Under the pieces are notes generated by a model. It was not told the DNA's origin and searched no databases. It was given only the letters and a program-made list of their open reading frames with translations. Shown here in pieces: positions 1 to 6,106 of a DNA stretch of 7,180 nt (positions within the stretch are counted from its first letter, which is position 1; the number at the start of each line of letters is the position of its first letter). The position numbers and the translations under genes are program-made. The stretch is from NCBI GenBank assembly GCA_020696915.1, contig JAJFMR010000311.1, positions 1 to 7,180 on the forward strand. The letters run 5' to 3'. The DNA comes from Rhizobiaceae bacterium. Its GTDB lineage: Bacteria; Pseudomonadota; Alphaproteobacteria; Rhizobiales; Rhizobiaceae.

Positions 1-32
1 CATATGTGCAAACAACTCGGGTCGGATAGATC

Positions 33-461
33 ATGAAAACAATTGTCAGGGTGATCTGTGCCGTGGGTCGATCGGGGCAACTCGGCCTTCACGGCGTCCT
101 GCCATGGGAAGGGAACCGATCGCCAGAATTCGTGGCCGACGTCGCGCGGTTTTTCGACGTTACCAGAGGACATGTATTGCTGGCCGGCCCCAAGACCATC
201 GCGAGCATTCCTGCTTTTGCTCGCGGCGACCGGGAACTCGTGGTGGTTCGCTCCAGCATGGATCCAGAGGACACGCTCGAGCGCTTTGCCGGCCGGGTCG
301 TCTTCGTGGGTGGCGGTCCGGCGGTGTGGAGCGCCTATGCGCGGTTTGTCAGTCACTGGGATATTACGCGGCTTCCCTATGACGGGCCGGCTGACCGTTG
401 GTTCGATCCATTCTGGGTCACGGCGGGTGGGGAGAATGCGGGAAACAGCCACGGCGGATGA
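33..461 (+). CDS. Dihydrofolate reductase-like protein, short and atypical
   Basis: A 142-residue protein with the dihydrofolate reductase fold signature in order: an N-terminal strand and Met20-loop-like segment ending in LPW (residues 23-25), an acidic residue before an RFF helix (Asp36, aligning with catalytic Asp27 of E. coli DHFR), a GPKT segment (52-55) at the place of the NADPH-binding GR/H-T motif, SIP (58-60), and a VGGGPAVW cofactor motif (about 92-99) followed by a WDITRLPYDGPADRWFDP strand region. DHFR reduces dihydrofolate to tetrahydrofolate with NADPH in the cytoplasm. Oddities: the basic residue that contacts the NADPH phosphate in E. coli DHFR (Arg44) is Pro53 here, and the protein stops soon after the FDP segment, so the usual last C-terminal strands are missing (E. 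coli DHFR has 159 residues). Family membership is fairly sure; true DHFR activity is not. The start has only a weak upstream GGTCGGA. An open frame entering from the left edge ends in TGA overlapping the ATG (ATGA), which could mean translational coupling. Confidence 0.75.
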   Translation: MKTIVRVICAVGRSGQLGLHGVLPWEGNRSPEFVADVARFFDVTRGHVLLAGPKTIASIPAFARGDRELVVVRSSMDPEDTLERFAGRVVFVGGGPAVWSAYARFVSHWDITRLPYDGPADRWFDPFWVTAGGENAGNSHGG

Positions 462-782
462 CCGCATCTTCGCCGCCCCAAGGTCAATGATATTCCGCCT
501 GACGGAATCCCTGCTCAGGGTCCTGTCGCCGGACGGCCCGCGGGATGTCGCCGCTTCGGCAATCGACCCGCGGCAATAGGCCCTTCCCCGTAACGCCGAG
601 GTCTTTGCCCCATCTCGACCTGGGTGATGCCGGTGGTTCTCCGGCCCGGATGCCCGGCGAAGTCTTCGCGAAGCCCCTATGGTCGTTGCAGTTGTCGCCG
701 CTTTGTGATCATTTTGGCCGGTACCGTAGCCCACGGATCGTCGGATGGTGAAGGCTGACGGACAATGGAGGAAGGCCCTACG
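462..782. other. Intergenic region with short inverted repeats, no gene seen
   Basis: No convincing coding sequence lies here; the open frames that cross it have arginine/proline/serine-rich shadow composition. It holds several small dyads: ATTCCG/CGGAAT with a 5-base loop at 492-508, the palindrome CCCGCGGG at 537-544, GCCG-CTT-CGGC at 550-560, GCCGG/CCGGC at 629-645, and the palindrome CTTCGCGAAG at 664-673. None is followed by a T run, so an intrinsic terminator for the upstream gene is not supported. The promoter of the DJ-1/PfpI gene should lie in the right half; TTGCAG at 686-691 is a weak -35 candidate but the 17-base-spaced partner (TCATTT) is poor. Confidence 0.5.
767..775 (+). promoter_or_regulatory. 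Strong Shine-Dalgarno site that fixes the DJ-1/PfpI start
   Basis: GGAGGAAGG lies 7 bases upstream of the ATG at 783, an ideal ribosome binding site. An in-frame ATG at 765 overlaps this site and would place it inside the gene, so 783 is the preferred start. Confidence 0.75.
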
Positions 783-1403
783 ATGCCAGCCAAGAAGATC
801 CTGATGCTGACGGGCGAGTTCACGGAGGAGTACGAGATTTTCGTATTCCAGCAGGGGATGGAAGCCGTCGGCCACACGGTCCACGTGATCTGCCCCGACA
901 AGAAGGCAGGCGAGATCATCAAGACTTCGCTGCACGACTTCGAGGGTCACCAGACCTACACCGAGAAACCCGGCCACGACTTCGTCATCAACAAGACCTT
1001 CTCGGAGGTGAGGCCGGAACAGTATGATGCTGTCTACTGTGCCGGCGGGCGCGGCCCGGAATATATTCGTACGGACAAGCGCATCCAGGCGATCGTCCGC
1101 CATTTTCACGAGGCCGGGAAGCCCATTTTCACGATCTGCCACGGCGTTCAGATTCTGATCGCCGTCGACGGCGTGGTGCGCGGCAAGAAGGTTGCCGCTC
1201 TCGCCGCGTGCGAGCCGGAAGTGACCCTCGCCGGTGGCACCTATGTCGATCTGTCGCCCTCTGAAGCGTATGTGGACGGCACGATGGTTTCGGCCAAGGG
1301 CTGGCCTGCCCTTGCCGCCTTCATGCGCGAGTGTCTGAAGGTGCTCGGCACGGAGATCCGGCATGGCGAAACGGCCGGACATGAAAAGGCCGAGGCCGCC
1401 TGA
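783..1403 (+). CDS. DJ-1/PfpI family protein (class I glutamine amidotransferase-like)
   Basis: A 206-residue single-domain protein of the DJ-1/ThiJ/PfpI superfamily. Visible landmarks: KKILMLTGEFTEEYE at the N-terminus, where Glu15 aligns with the conserved acidic residue near the active site; AGGRGPEYIR (87-96) with Glu93; the nucleophile elbow ICHGVQILIA (118-127) with Cys119 and His120; and the C-terminal GWPALAAFMRECLKVLG (173-189). Cys119, His120 and Glu93 (from the partner subunit) match the catalytic set of archaeal PfpI (PH1704). Family members are reported as proteases, glyoxalase III or protein/nucleotide deglycases and are usually cytoplasmic oligomers induced by stress. Which activity applies here cannot be read from the sequence; the AGGRGPE form resembles PfpI and plant DJ-1D-type proteins. 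The last about 15 residues are an alanine/glutamate-rich tail. It is transcribed convergently to the kdpDE operon and has about 320 bases of non-coding DNA upstream, so it probably has its own promoter. Confidence 0.9.
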   Translation: MPAKKILMLTGEFTEEYEIFVFQQGMEAVGHTVHVICPDKKAGEIIKTSLHDFEGHQTYTEKPGHDFVINKTFSEVRPEQYDAVYCAGGRGPEYIRTDKRIQAIVRHFHEAGKPIFTICHGVQILIAVDGVVRGKKVAALAACEPEVTLAGGTYVDLSPSEAYVDGTMVSAKGWPALAAFMRECLKVLGTEIRHGETAGHEKAEAA

Positions 1404-1664
1404 AGCGGTACGGCCCAAGGTCGACGGCGGCTACCTGGACGGAATATTGCGCTGCGAAGCGGTCCCACTTTTTCGCTGTCGCGAGTGGGGAGCGGGCGGG
1501 GGAGCGTTGGCCATGCAGGAGGATGAGCCGGGATATCGCGAAGGCCCTCCGTATCTACGCTTCGGCGGCAGCATGGACGCCGAGAGGCCTACAAGGCTAT
1601 CATCGGCAGAGGTCACGGGTCGCGCACCGTACCGACCCTGAAGCGATGAAGGCGCAGGCCTGCG
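1404..1664. other. Convergent intergenic region
   Basis: Region between the stops of the DJ-1/PfpI gene and kdpE. It contains a bulged hairpin at 1463-1490 and palindromic elements at 1653-1683 (entered separately). A 42-codon frame at 1513-1641 has a plausible GGGGGAG about 8 bases upstream but no recognisable similarity or domain; it is not called as a gene. Confidence 0.5.
1463..1490. terminator. Bulged hairpin, possible terminator of the convergent genes
   Basis: TCCCACT (1463-1469) pairs with AGTGGGG (1484-1490, one G-T pair), and CGC (1474-1476) pairs with GCG (1481-1483) around a TGTC loop, leaving a TTTT bulge on the 5' arm. It begins 60 bases after the DJ-1/PfpI stop. There is no T run after either arm, so it is not a classical intrinsic terminator; it could act with Rho or simply stabilise the transcript end. 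Confidence 0.3.
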
Positions 1665-1683
1665 TCAACCTGCACTCCGCAGG
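1653..1683. repeat. Alternating GCAGG/CCTGC inverted repeats at the end of kdpE
   Basis: CGCAGGCCTGCG (1653-1664) is a perfect 12-base palindrome abutting the kdpE stop (1665-1667). CCTGC-ACTCC-GCAGG (1669-1683) is a perfect 5-base-pair hairpin inside the last kdpE codons. The four 5-base units (1654-1658, 1659-1663, 1669-1673, 1679-1683) can pair in alternative ways. They may help end or stabilise the kdpDE transcript; no T run supports an intrinsic terminator. Confidence 0.4.
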
Positions 1684-2357
1684 CGGTAACCGACGCCTGT
1701 CTCGGTGATGATATGACGGGGCCGTTGCGGATTGAGCTCGATCTTTTGCCTGAGCTGGCGGACATAGATCCTCAGATATTGAACGTCGACATTCGGCCCC
1801 CAGACCTCCTGCATGATCACACGGTGGGTGAGCACCTTGCCCGAATGAATTACCAGGAGCCGAAGGATGTCCCATTCCTTGTTGGATAGCTTCACCTCGG
1901 TCTCGCGCACGAGAACCCGTCGCCGCGTCAGGTCGACCTCCAGCCCGTCGCTCGAGAAAACGGATTCGGCCCCCTGTTCCTGCAGCCGGTGCCGCAGCGC
2001 GGCCCTGATCCGCGCTATCAACTCTGCCATCCCGAAGGGTTTGGTCACATAATCGTCCGCTCCGAGATCCAGTGCCTCCACCTTTCCCTGCTCGTCGCCG
2101 CGGCTCGACAGCACGATTATCGGCAGCATCGAGCCCGTACCGCGCAGCCGGCGTATGACGTCGATGCCGTCGATGTCGGGCAACCCCAAATCGAGGAGGA
2201 TGACCTCGGGCGCTTGATGCCCAGCGATCTCCAGCGCCTCGCTGCCGGTTGCGGCCTCAAACACGCGATATCCCTGCACGGTGAGACTGGTGCGCAGCAG
2301 GCGGCGCATCGCAGGATCGTCGTCGACGACCAGCAGAGGAATGTACCGAGCGCTCAT
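1665..2357 (-). CDS. kdpE: KdpE-type response regulator, OmpR/PhoB family
   Basis: A 230-residue response regulator. The receiver domain (about 7-120) has the acidic pocket Asp12-Asp13-Asp14, phospho-acceptor Asp56 in LLDLGLPDIDG, switch Ser84 (VLSS), Tyr103 and Lys106 in the GADDYVTKPF motif. The OmpR/PhoB winged-helix DNA-binding domain (about 132-228) shows NKEWDILRLLVIHSGKVLTHR, EVWGP, YLRIYVRQLRQKIE and a terminal TETGVGYRL, all typical of KdpE. All residues needed for phosphorylation and DNA binding appear intact, and the length is normal. In the classical system KdpE is phosphorylated by KdpD and activates kdpFABC under potassium limitation or osmotic stress. The start ATG overlaps the kinase stop in ATGA, and AGGAAAG (complement of 2367-2373) lies 9 bases upstream, so the two are co-translated. 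The nearest transporter gene is kup rather than kdpFABC, which suggests a different target; this is inference. Confidence 0.92.
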   Translation of the reverse strand: MSARYIPLLVVDDDPAMRRLLRTSLTVQGYRVFEAATGSEALEIAGHQAPEVILLDLGLPDIDGIDVIRRLRGTGSMLPIIVLSSRGDEQGKVEALDLGADDYVTKPFGMAELIARIRAALRHRLQEQGAESVFSSDGLEVDLTRRRVLVRETEVKLSNKEWDILRLLVIHSGKVLTHRVIMQEVWGPNVDVQYLRIYVRQLRQKIELNPQRPRHIITETGVGYRLRSAG

Positions 2358-3949
2358 GGCGCCGCACTTTCCTGCGGCGGAAGGGCGAATGCGCCTTGCG
2401 GGAAACTGATGGTGAAGTGCGCCCCACTATCGGGCGCTGCCCGATTGGCCACAGCTATGTCGCCGCCGAGTGCGGCCACGAATCCACGGCATATGGCGAG
2501 GCCGAGCCCGGTTCCGCCTCGCTTCCGATCACCGTTCTCGGAACGATAGAACTTGTCGAAGACCCGGCCCAGGTCTGCCGGCGGGATGCCGGGTCCTTCG
2601 TCCGTAACGCTCAGCACCACGCGGTCCGACCGGAGTTCCGCGCCGACCTCTACGGTCGATCCTGGTGGCGCATATCTGGCGGCGTTGTCCAGCAAATTGA
2701 CCAGCACTTGCTCAAACAGGACCGGGTCGAGATTTAGCATCGGCAGTTCGGGATCTATAGCGACGTGCGTTTCGACGCCCTGCAGGAGACCCTCGGTTCT
2801 CTGCAGCGCCGTGCCGATCAGATCGCCAACATCCACCGCTTCCAGGCGAGGCCTGACGCCGCCCGCCTCAAGCCGCGCCATGTCGAGAAGGTTGCCGACG
2901 AACCTGGCGAGGCGCTCCGCTTCGTCCTGAATCATCGCAGCGAGATCGTCACGGGCGGCTGCGTCGTAGAGTTGTCCATACTGTCTGAGCGCGGTGACGG
3001 CACCGGTGATCGATGCAAGCGGCGTCTTGAGATCGTGTGACAGGGATGCCAGCAGGGTGGATCGCAACCTCTCCTTCTCGGCTGCCATCCTGGCTTCGTC
3101 CCGTTCGGTCGCAAGGAGTACGCGCTCCAGCGCGACGGCGGCCTGATCGGCAATGGCTCCGATGAGCTTGCGCTCCTCCCCGGTCAATGGGGCCGTAGCC
3201 CAATCGCGCTTGACGCCGATTGAGCCGAGCCCGCCATGGCTGGTGCGCAGGGGGAAGTAGAAATGTCCGCCCACCCGCATGGCCTCCCGCTCATTCATCT
3301 CGCGGGACCAGCTGGCCTGGACGACGGAGAGGTCGATCGGATCGATGGACACGGACTGCTCGCCGGACGTGCGCATACGGTATTTGCCGCCCTCATCACG
3401 CAAGATCAGCACGCCGGCGAGCGACAGCATGGAGGTCACCTGATCGAGGGTTGCCTCAAGAAGCTCGTCCAGTTGCACCAGTTCGGAAAGCCGGCGGCTG
3501 AAGCGGTAGAGTGCTTCCGCCTGCTCGGCTCGCATCCTGGCCGCGATGGCCTGGCTGCGCGCCAGTGCCGCCAGATGGCTCGTCACCAGCGCGACGACCG
3601 TGAAGAAGAGGAGCGTCACCAGGTTTGTCGGGTCCGCAACCACGAACGTGTACACGGGCGCCATGTAGAAGAAGTTGAGGGCCAGCACGCTGAGAACGGA
3701 CGCGAGGAACGAAGGACCGAGGCCATAGCGGACCGCCACCGCGATCACGAACACCAGGAAAACCAGGTTTGTGTTCTCCGGGCCGGCGATGGGACTGATC
3801 ACGAACGCGCAGAGCACTCCGGCAGCGACAGCGGCGGCCGCCAGTGCATAGCCTTCCGGTTCCCAGGCAGGTGCCGCCATCGGCACGCTGGGCGTGGGCT
3901 CCGCCTGCGTCACCTCTGGAATCCTGCGCTCCCGTAAAATCCTGGCCAT
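2354..3949 (-). CDS. kdpD: Short KdpD-type sensor histidine kinase lacking the N-terminal KdpD/Usp region
   Basis: A 531-residue membrane histidine kinase. After a roughly 33-residue polar N-terminus come four membrane helices of the KdpD membrane domain (DUF4118, about 34-128, including RYGLGPSFLASVLSVLALNFF), a coiled linker (129-160), a GAF-like domain (about 160-278), a HisKA dimerisation domain with His305 in SHDLKTPL, and an HATPase domain with the N box Asn418/Asn422, DEGPGIPP (450-457), FDKFYR (464-469) and GGTGLGL (478-484). The kinase core looks complete. Canonical KdpD is about 900 residues and starts with a KdpD domain carrying Walker motifs plus a UspA-like domain; both are absent. 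The frame is open up to an ATG at 4027, but that stretch overlaps AT-rich, rare-codon DNA of the divergent promoter region, so the ATG at 3949 is preferred although it lacks a clear Shine-Dalgarno; a GTG at 3913 with AGGA upstream is another option. It heads a two-gene operon with kdpE. Confidence 0.9.
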   Translation of the reverse strand: MARILRERRIPEVTQAEPTPSVPMAAPAWEPEGYALAAAAVAAGVLCAFVISPIAGPENTNLVFLVFVIAVAVRYGLGPSFLASVLSVLALNFFYMAPVYTFVVADPTNLVTLLFFTVVALVTSHLAALARSQAIAARMRAEQAEALYRFSRRLSELVQLDELLEATLDQVTSMLSLAGVLILRDEGGKYRMRTSGEQSVSIDPIDLSVVQASWSREMNEREAMRVGGHFYFPLRTSHGGLGSIGVKRDWATAPLTGEERKLIGAIADQAAVALERVLLATERDEARMAAEKERLRSTLLASLSHDLKTPLASITGAVTALRQYGQLYDAAARDDLAAMIQDEAERLARFVGNLLDMARLEAGGVRPRLEAVDVGDLIGTALQRTEGLLQGVETHVAIDPELPMLNLDPVLFEQVLVNLLDNAARYAPPGSTVEVGAELRSDRVVLSVTDEGPGIPPADLGRVFDKFYRSENGDRKRGGTGLGLAICRGFVAALGGDIAVANRAAPDSGAHFTISFPQGAFALPPQESAAP

Positions 3950-4064
3950 GTGATTTTGCCCAATGGCGAGCGTGAATCCGGCATGGAAAGTCCGCCGGTT
4001 CCCTACGACGCCACATAGGAATCTCATATATAGAGCGCGATTTCCGATCCTTTTTCCTCTTGGC
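3950..4064. promoter_or_regulatory. Divergent promoter region between kdpDE and kup
   Basis: The stretch between the preferred kdpD start and the preferred kup start. It is AT-richer than its surroundings around 4016-4061, and read as kup codons it uses AGG, ATA, AGA, CTT and TTT, unlike the flanking genes, so most of it is probably non-coding. TATATA (4027-4032) is self-complementary and could serve as a -10 element on either strand; no good -35 partner was found in either direction. A binding site for KdpE would be expected here if it controls kup, but no clear direct repeat was recognised. Confidence 0.4.
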
Positions 4065-4077
4065 TTGCTGCCAAGGG
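4057..4077. repeat. Inverted repeat at the 5' end of kup
   Basis: CTTGGC (4059-4064) and GCCAAG (4070-4075) form a perfect stem around a TTGCT loop, extended by a T-G and a C-G pair to 4057 and 4077. A T5 run lies just before it at 4051-4055. It overlaps the candidate TTG start of kup at 4065, so in RNA it could affect translation initiation; as DNA it could be an operator. Neither role is proven. Confidence 0.4.
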
Positions 4078-5933
4078 CGTTCGCCGCTCCCTTGCGGACG
4101 CTGGTGCTGGGCGCGCTGGGAGTGGTTTATGGCGATATCGGCACAAGCCCGATCTACGCCTTCCGCGAGGCGCTCCATGCGTCAGGCGCTCCCGTCGTAT
4201 CCCGTTCCGACGTGCTCGGCGTGCTGTCGCTCATCATCTGGGCGCTCACGCTGATCGTCACGGTGAAGTATGTCCTCTTCGTTCTGCGCGCCGATAACCG
4301 CGGCGAGGGAGGGACGCTGTCGCTGATGGCACTCGCGCGAGCCGCCTATCCGCGTGCGGCCGGCTTCATTCTCGTGCTGGGTGTCTGCGGGGCCGCGCTG
4401 TTTTTCGGCGACGCCATCATCACACCTGCAATATCCGTGCTCTCGGCCGTCGAGGGTCTGAAGGTCGCGACGCCAACCTTCGAACCCTATGTCGTACCGA
4501 TCACCCTGGTGGTCCTCGCCTTGCTGTTCTCGGTTCAGCGGTTCGGCACGGGGCGTGTCGCGAATGTGTTCGGACCCGTCACGGCGCTATGGTTTCTGGC
4601 GCTCGGACTGGTGGGAGCCTTCCACATTGCGGATAGCCCGAGCGTCTTGCTGGCCGTCAACCCTTATCATGCGGTCGTCTATCTGTTCGATCAGAAGGAG
4701 ATTGCGTTCCTGACGATCGGCTCCGTCTTCCTGGCGGTCACCGGTGCGGAAGCGCTCTATGTCGATCTCGGCCATTTTGGCCGACGGCCCATCGTTCTGG
4801 CTTGGCTGGCGATCGTTTTCCCCAGCCTGCTTCTCAATTACTTCGGCCAGGGTGCCTTCGTCCTGGCCCATGGCGGCAAGCCGGAGAACCCGTTCTTCGA
4901 AATGATGCCCGGATGGGCGCTGCTGCCGATGGTGGGGCTGGCGACAGCCGCGACCGTCATTGCCAGCCAGGCAGTGATCTCCGGTGCGTATTCCCTGACG
5001 CGCCAGGCGGTGCAGCTCGCGCTCCTGCCCCGCTTCCAGATTCAGCACACGTCGGAGTTGCAGTCCGGGCAGATCTACATGCCACGAGTGAATCTGCTGC
5101 TGGCAGTGGGCGTCATGATACTGGTGCTCGGTTTCGGGGAATCCAGCTCGCTGGCGGCAGCCTACGGTATCTCGGTGACCGGCGAGATGCTGGTGACGAC
5201 CATCCTGCTTGCAGTGGTGATGCGCTGGCGCTGGCAGTGGACGGTCGCCGCGACGCTCGCCCTCGCGCTGCCATTCGGGGCGATCGACACCGGGTTCCTG
5301 CTCGCCAACGCCGCGAAGATCTCGGATGGCGGCTGGGTATCCATCGCAATCGCTGCGGCCATGCTGCTGATCATGCTGACATGGGTGCGAGGCAGCCGGA
5401 TGCTCGTTTCAAAGACGCAGAGAGACGAGGTTCCGCTCCGATTCCTTGTCGGGCAGCTGAACAAGAAGCGGCCCAAGCTCGTGCCCGGCACCGCAGTCTT
5501 CCTGACCAGCGACCCCAGCACTGCACCGACTGCTCTCATGCACAGCTTGAAACATTACAAGGTGCTGCACGAGCAGAATGTCATCCTGTCCGTCACGACC
5601 GCCGAACAGCCGACGGTGCCCGGGGGCGATCGGGTGCAGATGGAGCAGCTCAACGAGTTGTTCATGCTCGTGACGATGAGGTTCGGTTACATGGAGCAGC
5701 CCAACATTCCCAAGGCCATGGCCATCTGCCGGAAGCAGGGATGGAAATTCGATATCATGTCCACCTCGTTCTTCCTTTCCCGGCGCTCGATAAGGCCCTC
5801 TTCACAATCGGGGATGCCGATGTGGCAGGATCGGCTGTTCGTGCGGCTCGCCCGCAGCGCATCGGATGCCACCGAGTATTTTCAGATACCCACCGGACGG
5901 GTGGTCGAGGTTGGTACTCAAGTAGCGATTTGA
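4065..5933 (+). CDS. kup: Kup-family low-affinity potassium uptake protein
   Basis: An inner-membrane potassium/proton symporter of the KUP/HAK/KT family. In 622-residue numbering: GVVYGDIGTSPIYAF (19-33, first helix, Asp24 matching the conserved Asp of E. coli Kup), GEGG (80-83), FFGDAIITPA (113-122), ALYVDLGHFG (230-239), NYFGQGA (258-264), SQAVISGAYSLTRQA (301-315), HTSELQSGQIYMP (328-340), SSSLAAAYGISVTGEM (360-375), about twelve membrane helices, and a cytosolic C-terminal domain (about 451-622) with the expected VVEVGTQVAI end. The protein is intact. The start is uncertain: the frame is open back to an ATG at 3963 (656 residues), but the added N-terminus is arginine-rich, unlike the family, and uses rare codons. 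TTG at 4065 gives exactly the length of E. coli Kup; TTG at 4092 is also possible. None has a convincing ribosome binding site. Divergent from kdpD, so regulation by KdpE is a natural hypothesis. Confidence 0.93.
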   Translation: MLPRAFAAPLRTLVLGALGVVYGDIGTSPIYAFREALHASGAPVVSRSDVLGVLSLIIWALTLIVTVKYVLFVLRADNRGEGGTLSLMALARAAYPRAAGFILVLGVCGAALFFGDAIITPAISVLSAVEGLKVATPTFEPYVVPITLVVLALLFSVQRFGTGRVANVFGPVTALWFLALGLVGAFHIADSPSVLLAVNPYHAVVYLFDQKEIAFLTIGSVFLAVTGAEALYVDLGHFGRRPIVLAWLAIVFPSLLLNYFGQGAFVLAHGGKPENPFFEMMPGWALLPMVGLATAATVIASQAVISGAYSLTRQAVQLALLPRFQIQHTSELQSGQIYMPRVNLLLAVGVMILVLGFGESSSLAAAYGISVTGEMLVTTILLAVVMRWRWQWTVAATLALALPFGAIDTGFLLANAAKISDGGWVSIAIAAAMLLIMLTWVRGSRMLVSKTQRDEVPLRFLVGQLNKKRPKLVPGTAVFLTSDPSTAPTALMHSLKHYKVLHEQNVILSVTTAEQPTVPGGDRVQMEQLNELFMLVTMRFGYMEQPNIPKAMAICRKQGWKFDIMSTSFFLSRRSIRPSSQSGMPMWQDRLFVRLARSASDATEYFQIPTGRVVEVGTQVAI

Positions 5934-6106
5934 GCGGAACCCAAGCTGATTGTCGGCCTTGCAGAGGCGCAGACCGCTGCCCCAGCCAAAGAAGTCATTC
6001 TTGAGAGCCTACCCGGCGCTATCTTCCGAAACTCGCCTGGTGAGCTGGACCGAGGCACGCGCGGGAACGGCCGTGATGGCCGGGCGTTCCCCGTGCTGGA
6101 GAGGGC
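5934..6106 (+). other. Intergenic/leader region between kup and the CaCA antiporter
   Basis: This 173-base stretch has no credible coding frame. It holds a small hairpin CTCGC-CTG-GTGAG (6032-6044, one G-T pair) and the large hairpin at 6055-6096. No T run marks a kup terminator, so the antiporter may be read through from kup or have its own promoter here; no clear promoter boxes were recognised. Confidence 0.45.
6055..6096 (+). promoter_or_regulatory. Long leader hairpin next to the antiporter ribosome binding site
   Basis: GCACG (6055-6059) pairs with CGTGC (6092-6096). After a 3-base CGC bulge, GGGAACG (6063-6069) pairs with CGTTCCC (6085-6091). Inside, GCC (6070-6072) can pair with GGC (6078-6080) around a GTGAT loop, with four unpaired bases on the 3' side. 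That gives 12 perfect outer pairs and 3 inner ones. The Shine-Dalgarno GGAG (6098-6101) begins one base after the stem and the ATG is at 6107, so the structure is positioned to affect translation initiation. It does not match a riboswitch class that I can recognise. It could also be a dispersed repeat. Confidence 0.5.

Noticed and set aside
1..36. Open frame from the left edge ending in TGA at 34-36, overlapping the DHFR-like start
   Set aside because: Only eleven codons are visible and they match nothing I recognise. It could be the tail of an upstream gene, but it could equally be upstream non-coding DNA.
1513..1641. 42-codon frame with a purine-rich site upstream, and the overlapping 61-codon frame from 1523
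   Set aside because: No domain or family resemblance; the second has AGGAGG directly against the ATG, too close to work, and runs into the end of kdpE. High-GC DNA yields such frames by chance.
3236..3937. Long plus-strand frame (233 codons) opposite the kinase gene
   Set aside because: Composition is rich in Arg, His and Gly as expected for an antisense shadow; the minus-strand frame encodes clear kinase domains.
3950..4060. Hidden or frameshifted N-terminal part of KdpD upstream of the kinase
   Set aside because: No Walker motif or Usp-like sequence is encoded on the minus strand upstream; that DNA is the divergent promoter region and kup.
4051..4077. Hairpin plus T run read as an intrinsic terminator
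   Set aside because: The T run precedes the stem on the plus strand and becomes an A run after the stem on the minus strand, so the geometry is wrong for termination in either direction.
4802..6004. 400-codon plus-strand frame overlapping kup in another reading frame
   Set aside because: Arginine/alanine-rich shadow frame; the kup frame has conserved family motifs throughout.
5934..6106. yybP-ykoY (manganese) riboswitch before the CaCA gene
   Set aside because: These riboswitches do precede some cation transporters, but the conserved loop sequences I know are not visible; only a generic strong hairpin is supported.
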